Positions 38,816-47,438 of a stretch of DNA of 64,000 nucleotides are shown piece by piece. The first letter of the stretch is position 1. Each line of letters opens with the position of its first letter. The stretch is taken from NCBI GenBank assembly GCA_019135865.1, contig JAGVVD010000011.1:1-64000 (forward strand). The letters run 5' to 3'. The DNA is from Elusimicrobiota bacterium (lineage in GTDB: Bacteria > Elusimicrobiota > Elusimicrobia > Elusimicrobiales > UBA9959). The notes below the pieces were generated by a model. The model worked only from the letters and a program-made list of their open reading frames with translations, had not been told where the DNA came from and did no database searches. Both the position numbers and the translations under genes were made by a program.

Positions 38816-39640
38816 ATGCAGTTCAAAACCTACCTGCTCAACGCGCTGGACATCTTCGCGGTATACTACCTCGTATACCGCCTGATCCTGCTCATAAAGG
38901 GCACCCGCGCCATGCAGGTGGTCTGGGGCGTCTTCATCCTGGCCGTCATCACCTCGCTGGCCAAGCTGCTGCATTTCTCGGCCACGGTCTGGCTGCTGCA
39001 GCAGTTCTGGCTGGCCGGTATCTTCCTGCTCATCGTGGTCTTCCAGCCTGAGATCCGCTTCGCGCTGGCCAATATCGGCGCGAACCCGCTGGGCCGCATC
39101 CTGGTGCCGCAGGAGTACCGGTTCATAAGCGAGCTCGTCTCCGCCGTCCGGCAGGCCTCCGAGACGAAGACCGGCATGCTGGTCGTGCTGGAACAGGACA
39201 TGGGCCTGCGCGACATAATCGAGAGCGGAACGCGCATAAACGGCGAGGTCTCCACGGACCTGCTGCTGACCATCTTCCACCCCAAGACCCCGCTGCACGA
39301 CGGCGCCGCGGTCATCGCCAATAACCGCATCGTGGCCGCCGGCTGCATCCTGCCGCTCACCGAGCAGCAGGAGCTCTCCAAGATACTCGGCATGCGGCAC
39401 CGCGCCGCGCTGGGCCTCAGCGAGATAGCCGACGCGATCGTGGTGGTGGTCTCCGAGGAGAACGGGACGGTCTCGCTGGCGCGCAACGGCAAACTGCAGC
39501 GCCACGTGGACACGGCCGACCTCGAAAAGATGCTTTACGAGCTCTACCGCTCCAAGGCGGAGAAGACGCTGCTGCGCAGGAGCGCCAGGCCGGAGGCCGC
39601 CGGCCGGCCGGAGTCCGGACAGGAGGGGGCCGGTAAATGA
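38816..39640 (+). CDS. cdaA: Diadenylate cyclase CdaA
   Basis: 274 residues. Three N-terminal membrane helices (to about residue 85) and the DAC domain with the D162-G-A and R194-H-R motifs that bind ATP and catalyse c-di-AMP formation. c-di-AMP controls potassium and wall homeostasis in many bacteria. In its classical cluster cdaA is followed by cdaR and glmM; here a 31-residue CdaR-like peptide follows (ATGA overlap) and glmM lies 15 kb away. Confidence 0.95.
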   Translation: MQFKTYLLNALDIFAVYYLVYRLILLIKGTRAMQVVWGVFILAVITSLAKLLHFSATVWLLQQFWLAGIFLLIVVFQPEIRFALANIGANPLGRILVPQEYRFISELVSAVRQASETKTGMLVVLEQDMGLRDIIESGTRINGEVSTDLLLTIFHPKTPLHDGAAVIANNRIVAAGCILPLTEQQELSKILGMRHRAALGLSEIADAIVVVVSEENGTVSLARNGKLQRHVDTADLEKMLYELYRSKAEKTLLRRSARPEAAGRPESGQEGAGK

Positions 39641-39732
39641 ACTTCCGGGAACTTTTCACGCTCAACTGGGAGATAAAGCTCCTTTCGCTGGTGATAGCGC
39701 TGCTGATCTGGTATTTCATAGTGGGGGGCTAG
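39637..39732 (+). CDS. CdaR-like transmembrane micropeptide (31 residues)
   Basis: A 31-residue frame, MNFRELFTLNWEIKLLSL at the start and ending LLIWYFIVGG, overlaps the cdaA stop by ATGA. It corresponds to the N-terminal anchor of CdaR/YbbR proteins (NWxxKLLSLxxAxxLW), after which full CdaR has several YbbR domains. The reading frame beyond the TAG shows no YbbR sequence. Either a remnant left when the sugar locus was inserted, or a functional minimal partner of CdaA. Upstream AGGAGG fits its ATG. Confidence 0.7.
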   Translation: MNFRELFTLNWEIKLLSLVIALLIWYFIVGG

Positions 39733-39740
39733 ACCGGCGC

Positions 39741-40244
39741 ATGGACGAGGGGAACCGCTGGACCCGGAAAGTGCTGGCCCTGGAGGAGCTGGCCTCCGAA
39801 CTCGCCCGGCTCAAGGCCGCGGGCCGCAGGATCGTCCTCTGCCACGGCTGTTTCGATCTCATGCACCCCGGGCACATAATGCACTTCCAGGCCGCCCGGG
39901 ACATGGGGGACGTGCTGGCCGTGACGATAACGCCCGACGAATTCGTCAACAAGGGGCCGGGCCGCCCGGTCTTCGAGGCCCGGCTGCGCGCCGCCAGCGT
40001 GGCCGCCCTGGAATGCGTGGATTTCGCGGCCGTGAACAGGTGGCCCGATCCAGTCGAAACGATAAAACTGCTCCGTCCCGACATATACGTCAAGGGGCAG
40101 GAGTACGAGACGGACGCGCGCAAGCGCGCGGAACTGGAGAAGGACCTGGAGGCCGTGGCCGCGGTGGGCGCCCGGATGGCCTTCACCCGCGAGAAGGTCT
40201 ATTCCTCCACCAAACTCATCGGCGAGCATTACGGGAAGAAATGA
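39741..40244 (+). CDS. HldE C-terminal-like nucleotidyltransferase (sugar 1-phosphate adenylyl/cytidylyltransferase)
   Basis: 167 residues. The nucleotidyltransferase HxGH motif appears as GCFDLMHPGHIMHFQ, and YSSTKLI near the end resembles the ISSTxI element. In LPS biosynthesis the homologous domain of HldE activates heptose 1-phosphate. First gene of the sugar locus, 8 nt after the CdaR-like stop; overlaps the next gene (ATGA). The nucleotide (ATP or CTP) and sugar are not decided by sequence. Confidence 0.85.
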   Translation: MDEGNRWTRKVLALEELASELARLKAAGRRIVLCHGCFDLMHPGHIMHFQAARDMGDVLAVTITPDEFVNKGPGRPVFEARLRAASVAALECVDFAAVNRWPDPVETIKLLRPDIYVKGQEYETDARKRAELEKDLEAVAAVGARMAFTREKVYSSTKLIGEHYGKK

Positions 40245-41437
40245 AACTCCTGAAGAAGATACGGACGGTGGACGATCTGGACGCGATGGCCGCCGCGCTG
40301 CGCCGCGCCGGCAAAAGGACCATGAAAGCGGCCGGCTGCGACCTTTATGTGTCCGACAGGGGCCATGCCCCCGGCATAATCGCCCAGTTCCTCGGTCTTT
40401 ACCCTCCGGCCACCCGCCGCTATCTCGCCGGTATCAGGTCCAGGTACGGCGCGGACGCCATAACGGAAGCCCTGAAGGCCCTCGGGAAGAAGCGCGCGCT
40501 GGTGATAGGGGACGGCATCCTGGACGAATACCACTACTGCGAGTCCATGGGCCGCTCTTCAAAGGAGCCGCTGGTGGTCCAGCGCTACCTCGGCGAGGAG
40601 GTCTTCGCCGGCGGGGCTTTCGCCGCGGCCAACCATATCGCCGAACTCTGCGGGAAGGTGACCCTGGTCTCCGTTCTGGGCGACAAGGACAGGCGGGAGG
40701 GCTTTATACGGGGCAAGCTGGGCCGCAACGTCCGCCCCCGCTTCTTCACCCGCTCCGGTTCCCAGACCATCCTCAAGAAACGCTTCATCGAGAAATACTC
40801 GGGCTCCAAGCTCTTCGAGATCTGCCATATGGACAAGGGCTACGTGTCCGCGCGCGAAGAGTCGGCGATCCTCTCCTTCCTGGAGCGGGAGCTGCCGCGG
40901 CACGACATGGTGCTGGCCCTGGATTTCGGCCACGGCCTCTTCACCGGCAGGATAATACGGCTGCTGGAAAAGAAGGCCCGGTTCCTGGCGGTGAACGTCC
41001 AGACCAACAGCGCCAACTCCGGCTTCAACATGATAACCAAGTACCGCCGGGCGGATTTCGCCTCGATAACGGAACTGGAGGCCCGCCTCGCCTGCCACGA
41101 CGAGTACGGCCCGACGGAAGGGGTGCTGAAGTCCATCTGTTCCGCCATCGGCTCCCCCATGATGCTTATGACCCGCGGCAAGCACGGCTCGATGGGGTAT
41201 TCCCCCAGGCACGGCTTCGTCACCGCCCCCGCGCTGGCCGCCCGCGTGGTGGACCGCGTCGGGGCCGGCGACGCCTTCTTCTCCTACGCGGCGCCGTGCG
41301 CCGCCGCCGGCCTGCCGCCCGACCTGGTCTCCTTCGTCGGCAACGCGGCCGGGGCCATAGCCGTGCAGATCGTCTGCAACAAGGAGCCGGTCCGCTCCGC
41401 CAGGCTTTTCGAGCTGATCTCGTCGCTGCTGGCCTGA
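40241..41437 (+). CDS. PfkB-family sugar kinase, HldE N-domain-like
   Basis: 398 residues. From about residue 82 the protein follows the HldE kinase pattern: ALVIGDGILDEYHY, FAGGAFAAANHIAEL and the catalytic DRVGAGDAFFSY near the C-terminus. HldE kinase phosphorylates heptose 7-phosphate at O1. The first ~78 residues are an extra domain that weakly resembles the start of the nucleotidyltransferase encoded just upstream (LRRAGKR...GCDL...GH). Gene order (C-domain gene first, kinase second) is the reverse of fused HldE. Confidence 0.85.
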   Translation: MKLLKKIRTVDDLDAMAAALRRAGKRTMKAAGCDLYVSDRGHAPGIIAQFLGLYPPATRRYLAGIRSRYGADAITEALKALGKKRALVIGDGILDEYHYCESMGRSSKEPLVVQRYLGEEVFAGGAFAAANHIAELCGKVTLVSVLGDKDRREGFIRGKLGRNVRPRFFTRSGSQTILKKRFIEKYSGSKLFEICHMDKGYVSAREESAILSFLERELPRHDMVLALDFGHGLFTGRIIRLLEKKARFLAVNVQTNSANSGFNMITKYRRADFASITELEARLACHDEYGPTEGVLKSICSAIGSPMMLMTRGKHGSMGYSPRHGFVTAPALAARVVDRVGAGDAFFSYAAPCAAAGLPPDLVSFVGNAAGAIAVQIVCNKEPVRSARLFELISSLLA

Positions 41438-41474
41438 GCGGGCCCGCCGCGGCCGGACGGCGGGGGTTCGATTT

Positions 41475-42056
41475 ATGAAAAAGTTCGTCAAAGAGTACTA
41501 TTCGGAGCTGGGCGGTCTTTTCTCGTCGGTCTCGGCTTCGGGCCCGGGCGGCAAAAGCCTGGACTTCGGCGAGAGCGTAGCCCTGGCCGCGGACCTGATG
41601 GAGGCGGCGTGCGGGTCCGGCCGCAAGATCATGTTCGTCGGCAACGGGGCCAGCGCGGCCATCTCCAGCCATCTCGCCGCCGACTATCTCAAGAACGGCG
41701 GCATGCGCGCCATGGCTTTCAACGACGCGGCCCTGCTCACCTGCGTTTCCAACGATATTTCGTACTCGAAGGTGTTCGAGGTCCCCCTGAAGGTGATGGC
41801 CGACGCGGGCGACCTGCTCGTGGCCATCAGCAGCTCCGGCCGGTCGCCCAACGTGATAGCCGCGGCGAAAGCCGCGTCCGCGGCCGGCTGCCCGGTGATA
41901 ACTTTGACCGGCTTTTCCCGTTCCAACCCGTTGCGCCGTTTGGGGGCGGTCAATTTCCACGTGCCTTCCTCCCTCTACGGCCATGTCGAGATCGTCCACC
42001 ACTCCATCTGCCACTGCATCCTCGAACACATCATCGAAGGGGCGAAAAAGCGATGA
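41475..42056 (+). CDS. SIS-domain sugar isomerase, GmhA-like
   Basis: 193 residues, the size of GmhA. SIS signatures: FVGNGASAAISSHLAADYL and LLVAISSSGRSPNVIAAAKAA; a conserved histidine pair lies in the HVEIVHHSICHCI helix. GmhA converts sedoheptulose 7-phosphate to D-glycero-manno-heptose 7-phosphate. The neighbours (kinase, nucleotidyltransferase, transketolase) favour a heptose role, though other SIS isomerases share these motifs. ATGA overlap with the next gene. Confidence 0.82.
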   Translation: MKKFVKEYYSELGGLFSSVSASGPGGKSLDFGESVALAADLMEAACGSGRKIMFVGNGASAAISSHLAADYLKNGGMRAMAFNDAALLTCVSNDISYSKVFEVPLKVMADAGDLLVAISSSGRSPNVIAAAKAASAAGCPVITLTGFSRSNPLRRLGAVNFHVPSSLYGHVEIVHHSICHCILEHIIEGAKKR

Positions 42057-43054
42057 AGCATAAGAAAGTCCTGGTGACCGGCGGAGCCGGGTTCATCGGC
42101 AGCCACCTGGTCGACAGGCTCCTGGCGGAGGGGCGGAAGGTCACGGTGATAGACAATTTCGCGACCGGCCGGCGCTCCAACCTGGCGTCGGCCTTCGGCA
42201 ACCCCCGCTTCACCCTGCGCAGGGCGGACGTCGCCGATCCCGGCTCGATAAAGTCCGCCTTCAAAGGGATCGACTGCGTTTTCCACCTCGCGGCGCTGGC
42301 CGATATCGTGCCCTCGATACAGCGGCCCCTGGACTATCACCGCGCCAACGTGGACGGCACCGTGTCGGTGCTGGAGGCGGCCCGCCTCGCCGGGGTGCGC
42401 AAGTTCGTCTACACGGCCTCCTCCTCCTGCTACGGCATACCGGACAGGACCCCCACCCCGGAGAGCGCCGAGATCCGGCCGATGTACCCCTACGCGCTGA
42501 CCAAGTACCTGGGCGAGCAGTACGCCCTGCACTGGCACAGGACCTACGGGCTGGACGTGACCTCCCTCCGGCTTTTCAACGTGTACGGCCCGCGGTCGCG
42601 CACCAGCGGCACCTACGGGGCCGTCTTCGGCGTTTTCCTGGCGCAGAAACTGGCCGGCAAGCCGTTCACCGTGGTCGGCGACGGCGAGCAGACCAGGGAT
42701 TTCACCTTCGTCAGCGACGTCGCCGCCGCTTTCGTCCGGGCCGCCGAGGCCGGCGGCGCGGGGAAGATCTTCAACGTCGGGTCCGGCGGCACTTACAGCG
42801 TCAATTCCCTCGTCCGGCTGCTCGGCGGGCCCGTGGAGCACATAGCCAGGCGGCCCGGCGAGCCCGACCGCACCTTCGCGGATATCAGGAAGATAGTCAA
42901 AGAACTGAAATGGCGCCCGACCGTGCGGTTCCGCGACGGGGTGAAGGTCATGCTGGACAACATAGCGCTGTGGCGGGACGCGCCCGTCTGGGACAGGCGT
43001 TCCATTTCGCGCGAGACGGCGGACTGGTTCCGCTACCTGGGAGAGGGGAAATGA
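42053..43054 (+). CDS. NAD-dependent epimerase/dehydratase (extended SDR)
   Basis: 333 residues. Rossmann motif VTGGAGFIGSH at residues 8-18, catalytic SSSCYG...YALTK, and a C-terminal substrate domain (RLFNVYGPRSRTSGTYGAVFGVF). Closest in style to GalE/WbpP nucleotide-sugar 4-epimerases. It likely acts on the NDP-sugar made by this locus. Overlaps both neighbours by 4 nt. Confidence 0.88.
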   Translation: MKHKKVLVTGGAGFIGSHLVDRLLAEGRKVTVIDNFATGRRSNLASAFGNPRFTLRRADVADPGSIKSAFKGIDCVFHLAALADIVPSIQRPLDYHRANVDGTVSVLEAARLAGVRKFVYTASSSCYGIPDRTPTPESAEIRPMYPYALTKYLGEQYALHWHRTYGLDVTSLRLFNVYGPRSRTSGTYGAVFGVFLAQKLAGKPFTVVGDGEQTRDFTFVSDVAAAFVRAAEAGGAGKIFNVGSGGTYSVNSLVRLLGGPVEHIARRPGEPDRTFADIRKIVKELKWRPTVRFRDGVKVMLDNIALWRDAPVWDRRSISRETADWFRYLGEGK

Positions 43055-44046
43055 GGACCATAAAGAAAGTACTCGTCACCGGCGGGGCCGGCTACGTGGG
43101 GAGCGCCCTCGTCCCCAGGCTGATAGCGGCCGGTTTCGAGGTCACCGTGGTGGACCTTTACATCTACGGCGACGGGACGCTGGCCGGGGCGAAGGGGTCG
43201 CCCCTCCTCAGGGAGATAAAAGGCGATATCCGGGACGCCGCCCTGATGGACGCCGCCCTGGAAGGGATGGACGCTGTCATACACCTGGCGTGCATCTCCA
43301 ACGATCCCAGTTACGACCTGGACCCGGAACTCGGCCGGAGCATAAACTACGACGCGTTCGTCCAGCTGGTCGAACTCTCTAAAAAACGCGGCGTCGGGCG
43401 CTTCATCTACGCCTCCAGTTCCAGCGTATACGGCATCAAGGAGGGGGTCAGCGTGACCGAGGACCTTCCTCTCGAGCCGCTCACCGACTACTCCCGGTAC
43501 AAGGCCGAATGCGAAAAAGTGCTCCTCGCCGCCGCGGCGGAAGACTTCGTCGTCTGCGTGCTCCGGCCCGCGACGGTCTGCGGCTACTCCGCCCGCCTGC
43601 GCCTCGACCTGACCGTCAACATACTCACCAACCACGCCGTGAACAAGGGGGAGATAACAGTGTTCGGCGGGGAGCAGCTGCGGCCCAACATACATATCGA
43701 CGACATGGCGGAACTCTATGTCCGGATGCTGGGCTACCCGGACGGGAGCATACACAAGAAGATCTTCAACGCGGGGTACGAGAACTACAAGGTGAGGGAG
43801 ATCGCGGAGATGGTGAGGAAGGTGGTCGGGGACGTACCGGTCCGCACGGTGCCGACCGACGATAACCGTTCCTACCACGTTTCTTCGGAGAAGATACGGC
43901 GGGAGCTGGGGTTCGTCCCTTCCCGCAGTATCGAGGACGCGGTGCGCGGGCTGCGGGACGCTTTCGCCGCGGGCAAGGTCCCGGACCCCCTCACCGACAG
44001 CCGCTACTTCAACATAAAGCGGATGACGGAACTGGGCCTGAAGTAG
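43051..44046 (+). CDS. NAD-dependent epimerase/dehydratase (second extended SDR)
   Basis: 331 residues. VTGGAGYVGSALVPRL, SSSSVYGIKEG and YSRYK form the SDR core, and LRPATVCGYSARLRLDLTVN is a subfamily marker often annotated in LPS gene clusters. Distinct from the previous SDR (low identity by eye), so two separate sugar modifications are implied. ATGA overlap upstream. Confidence 0.87.
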   Translation: MRTIKKVLVTGGAGYVGSALVPRLIAAGFEVTVVDLYIYGDGTLAGAKGSPLLREIKGDIRDAALMDAALEGMDAVIHLACISNDPSYDLDPELGRSINYDAFVQLVELSKKRGVGRFIYASSSSVYGIKEGVSVTEDLPLEPLTDYSRYKAECEKVLLAAAAEDFVVCVLRPATVCGYSARLRLDLTVNILTNHAVNKGEITVFGGEQLRPNIHIDDMAELYVRMLGYPDGSIHKKIFNAGYENYKVREIAEMVRKVVGDVPVRTVPTDDNRSYHVSSEKIRRELGFVPSRSIEDAVRGLRDAFAAGKVPDPLTDSRYFNIKRMTELGLK

Positions 44047-44058
44047 GCGCGGCGGGAT

Positions 44059-44670
44059 ATGACGCATATCGGCATAGACTTCGACAACACGATAGTCTCC
44101 TACGACGAGGTCTTTTACCGCTGCGCGCTCGAGCGCGGGCTCATAGCGCGGGGGGCGGACGCTTCCAAGAGCGGCGTCCGGAGCCTGGTAAGGGCGCTGC
44201 CGCGCGGGAACGAGCAATGGACCGCCCTGCAGGCGGTGGTATACGGGGAGCGGATGGCCGAGGCCTCCTTCATGCCGGGCGCGGAGCGGTTCATCCGGAA
44301 ATGCTCCGCCAGCGGTTTCCGGGTCTCCGTCATAAGCCACAAGACCGAGTTCGACGCGGCGGGTTCCGGGACGAACCTGCGCGCCTCCGCGCTGGCCTGG
44401 ATGCGGGCCGGGGGATTCTTCTCCGGGAAAGGCCTGGGGCTCTCGGAGGGCGACGTCTGCTTCGAGCCCACGCGCGCGGCCAAGCTGCAGCGGATAGCCG
44501 AGAGGGGCTGCTCTCATTTCATAGACGACCTGGCCGAGGTGCTGGAAGAGGAGCTCTTCCCGGCCGGCGTGGTGCGTCTCCATTACAATCCGGCCGGATG
44601 CGCTCCGGCCGCCGGTTCGCTGTGTTTCGACGGGTGGGACGGGATCTATGGATATTTCTTCGGGGCCTGA
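44059..44670 (+). CDS. HAD-superfamily phosphatase-like protein
   Basis: 203 residues. HAD motif I is DFDNTIV (residues 8-14), motif II lies in VSVISHKT, and motif IV in HFIDDLAEVL. It is not the DRDGT-type GmhB, but in this locus it could supply the missing sugar bisphosphate phosphatase step. Its 3' end overlaps the next gene by 23 nt. Confidence 0.75.
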   Translation: MTHIGIDFDNTIVSYDEVFYRCALERGLIARGADASKSGVRSLVRALPRGNEQWTALQAVVYGERMAEASFMPGAERFIRKCSASGFRVSVISHKTEFDAAGSGTNLRASALAWMRAGGFFSGKGLGLSEGDVCFEPTRAAKLQRIAERGCSHFIDDLAEVLEEELFPAGVVRLHYNPAGCAPAAGSLCFDGWDGIYGYFFGA

Positions 44671-45706
44671 CCGCTCCGCCGCCCTGGCGGGCGAATTCGC
44701 CGCGGCGCGGCTGGGCGGCGGCGTCCTTTCCGTGGAGCCGCTCTCGGCCTGGAACAGCGGCGTGTTCAGGGTCTTCCTCCGCGGCGGGGGGACCGTTATC
44801 GTGAAAGTCTACGGCGAAGGCAGGCGCGACCGGGCGGACGTCGAGTTCCGGGCGCTGGAGTTCCTGCGCGCCGGAGGCCTGAAGCGGGTCCCCGCCCCGC
44901 TTTTCCGCTCCCCGGACGGAAGCCTGTGCGCGTACGGCGACCTGGAAGGACGCAAGCTCCGCCCGGAGGAGATAGGCCGGCGCGAGACCGGCTCGGCCGT
45001 GTCGCTGCTCGCGGAGATCGCCGCCCTGTCCTCCGCTCCGGGGGCCGAAGCCATCCCCGCGGCGGCCGAGGCCTGCTTCACGGTGGACGGGTATCTGCTC
45101 AACGTCGGCCGCAGGCTGGACGCGCTGCGCGGGGCGGCCGCCTCCGGCGGCCACGCGGACCTCGCCGCTTTCCTGGAGGAGGCGGAGGTTTTCAGGAAGG
45201 AAGCGGCCGGCTACGTCCGGGAGGCCTGCGCCGCCCGAGGCCTTCTCCCCGGCGCCGAACTGCGCCGCGAAGCCAGGATCCTCAGTCCCTCCGACGTCGG
45301 TTTCCACAATATCCTGGCGGACGCCGGAGGCACGGCCCGCTTCGTCGATTTCGAGTATTTCGGCTGGGACGATCCGGCCAAGACCGCCGCCGACTTCATG
45401 CTGGAGCCGGCCGTCCCGTTCCCGGCCGGCCTGCGCGGTTTCTTCCTGGAGAAGTTCGCGGAAAGCGTCCCCGTGGACCCGGATTTCAGGAAGCGGCTGG
45501 CGGTCATCTTCCCGCTGCTCGGGCTCAAATGGGCGCTGATAATCCTCAACGACTTCCTCCCGTCGTCGCCCAGGCGGCGCGTCATGACGGCCGGGGAACT
45601 GGGGCCGCACCTGGCGGGACAGCTCGGCAAGGCCGCGGCCATGCTGAGGTCGGTGGCCGCCCAATACACGGAATTCGCCGTACTGGCGACTGGAGCCGCG
45701 GCATGA
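44648..45706 (+). CDS. APH-type (aminoglycoside phosphotransferase family) kinase
   Basis: 352 residues. VIVKVYG holds the ATP lysine, ILSPSDVGFHNIL is the catalytic loop (with the usual HxD changed to SD) and FVDFEYFGWDDP supplies the metal-binding DFE. Such kinases in sugar loci often phosphorylate a free sugar; the altered catalytic loop is normal for some branches. Substrate unknown. Overlaps the HAD gene by 23 nt and the next gene by ATGA. Confidence 0.75.
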   Translation: MDISSGPDRSAALAGEFAAARLGGGVLSVEPLSAWNSGVFRVFLRGGGTVIVKVYGEGRRDRADVEFRALEFLRAGGLKRVPAPLFRSPDGSLCAYGDLEGRKLRPEEIGRRETGSAVSLLAEIAALSSAPGAEAIPAAAEACFTVDGYLLNVGRRLDALRGAAASGGHADLAAFLEEAEVFRKEAAGYVREACAARGLLPGAELRREARILSPSDVGFHNILADAGGTARFVDFEYFGWDDPAKTAADFMLEPAVPFPAGLRGFFLEKFAESVPVDPDFRKRLAVIFPLLGLKWALIILNDFLPSSPRRRVMTAGELGPHLAGQLGKAAAMLRSVAAQYTEFAVLATGAAA

Positions 45707-46512
45707 AAAAGGGTATAGACCTTCGCCTGAGGCGCAAGATCCTGCAGGTGCTCGATTGCAGCCGGCGGGGCCATGTCCCGAGCTCTTTTTCCATAGTGGA
45801 GATCCTGAAGGTCCTTTACGGCGAGGTCCTCCGCTACAGGCCCGGCGAGCCGGCCTGGGAGGACAGGGACCGGTTCATACTGAGCAAGGGGCACGGCTGC
45901 CTCGCCCTCTACGTCCTCCTGGCGGAGAAAGGTTTTTTCCCAGAAGAGGAACTGGCCCGGTTCTGCCGCCCGGGCGGGATCCTGGGCGGCCATCCCGAGT
46001 ACGGCAAGGTGCCGGGGGTGGAATTCTCCACGGGGTCGCTGGGCCACGGCCTGTCCTTCGGGGTCGGCACGGCGCTGGCCGCCAGGATGGACGGCAAGGA
46101 TTACCGCACTTTCGTCCTCATGGGGGACGGGGAATGCCAGGAAGGGTCCGTCTGGGAAGCGGCCATGTGCGCGGGCAAGCACCGCCTCGCCGGCCTTACG
46201 GCCATGGTGGACTACAATAAGCGGCAGGCCTACGGCCCGGTGCGCGAAGTGCAGGACCTCGAGCCCCTGGCGCGGAAGTGGGAGAGTTTCAACTGGGAGG
46301 TCGTCTCCGCGGACGGCCACGACGAGGCGGCGATAAGGGAGACGTTCCGCAGGCTCCCCCTGTCGCCGGAAAAACCGTCGCTGATAATTTTCAATACCGT
46401 CAAAGGCAGGGGGATAGCGGCGCTGGAGAACGACCCGTCCTGGCATCACAAGAGCGGGATAAAGGACGACGCCATGAAAGCCCTCTGCGACGCGCTGGGA
46501 GAGGACGAATGA
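45703..46512 (+). CDS. Transketolase, N-terminal (ThDP pyrophosphate-binding) subunit
   Basis: 269 residues. FILSKGHGCLALY, FSTGSLGHGLSFGVGTALA and the metal/ThDP motif MGDGECQEGSVWEA are the transketolase N-domain. Split transketolases work as two chains; the second is the next gene (ATGA overlap). In this setting it could transfer a two-carbon unit to make sedoheptulose 7-phosphate, or a branched or longer sugar. Confidence 0.92.
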   Translation: MKKGIDLRLRRKILQVLDCSRRGHVPSSFSIVEILKVLYGEVLRYRPGEPAWEDRDRFILSKGHGCLALYVLLAEKGFFPEEELARFCRPGGILGGHPEYGKVPGVEFSTGSLGHGLSFGVGTALAARMDGKDYRTFVLMGDGECQEGSVWEAAMCAGKHRLAGLTAMVDYNKRQAYGPVREVQDLEPLARKWESFNWEVVSADGHDEAAIRETFRRLPLSPEKPSLIIFNTVKGRGIAALENDPSWHHKSGIKDDAMKALCDALGEDE

Positions 46513-47432
46513 GGAAGACCTGTCTCAACTGCGTGTACGAGCTGGCGAAAAAGGACCCGCGGGTGGTCTTCATCGGCTCCGACATCGGCGCCGGCACCCT
46601 GGACGCCTTCAAGCGGGAGTTCCCGGACAGGTTCTTCATGGAGGGAGTGGGGGAGGCCAACATAATCGGCCTCGCCGCGGGCCTGGCGCTGAACGGGAAG
46701 ATCGTCTACATCAACACCCTGGCCTCTTTCATCACCAGGAGATGTTTCGAGCAGGTCCTGCTGGACCTGGCGCTGCACCGGGCCAGGGTCCGCCTGATAG
46801 GCAGCGGCGGCGGGCTGGTCTACGGGCCGCTCGGGCCCACTCATAACCCGACCGAGGACATCGCCATCATGCGGGCGGTGCCCGGCATGACCATAGCGGC
46901 GCCGGCCGACGCCGAAGAGATGAAGCGGCTGATGCCGCAGACCCTGGAGGTCGGCGGGCCGGTCTACATACGGCTGGGGAAAGGCGGCGACCCGGTGGTC
47001 ACCTCGCCCGAACACGGTTTCAGGCTCGGGGAGCCCGTCCTGGCCAGGCCCGGGCGGGACGCGCTGCTGGTCTCCACGGGGATAATGCTGGGCCCGACCC
47101 TCCGGGCCGCGGAAGAACTGGGCGCGGAAGGCGTAGGCTGCGGAGTGCTGCACGTCCATACGGTCAAGCCGCTGGACGCCGCCGCCCTGCTCCGGGCCGC
47201 CGAAGGGGTGCCCGTCATAGCCACCGTGGAAGAGCACAGCGTGACGGGCGGCCTGGGCGGAGCCGTGGCCGAGGCGCTGATGGAAGCGGGGCCGGGCCGG
47301 GTGAAAAGATTCAGGCGGCTCGGTCTGCCGGACGCTTTCCCGGACGGTTACGGCTCCCAGGCCCAGCTTCTGGAGCGCTACGGCCTGACCGCCGGGGCGA
47401 TAGCGGAAAATATCAGAGAGATGAGGAGATGA
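46509..47432 (+). CDS. Transketolase, C-terminal (pyrimidine-binding) subunit
   Basis: 307 residues. The cofactor-activating glutamate lies in FMEGVGEANIIGLAAGLAL; the rest covers the transketolase pyrimidine and C-terminal domains (LGPTHNPTEDIAIMRAVPGM, VEEHSVTGGLGGAVAEALME). Forms one enzyme with the previous gene product. Housekeeping transketolase is normally a single chain, so this pair is probably dedicated to the sugar locus. Confidence 0.92.
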   Translation: MRKTCLNCVYELAKKDPRVVFIGSDIGAGTLDAFKREFPDRFFMEGVGEANIIGLAAGLALNGKIVYINTLASFITRRCFEQVLLDLALHRARVRLIGSGGGLVYGPLGPTHNPTEDIAIMRAVPGMTIAAPADAEEMKRLMPQTLEVGGPVYIRLGKGGDPVVTSPEHGFRLGEPVLARPGRDALLVSTGIMLGPTLRAAEELGAEGVGCGVLHVHTVKPLDAAALLRAAEGVPVIATVEEHSVTGGLGGAVAEALMEAGPGRVKRFRRLGLPDAFPDGYGSQAQLLERYGLTAGAIAENIREMRR

Positions 47433-47438
47433 ACCATT

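Noticed and set aside
39741-41437. A single bifunctional HldE gene
   Set aside because: The two domains are separate genes with their own start and stop (ATGA overlap) and in reversed order.
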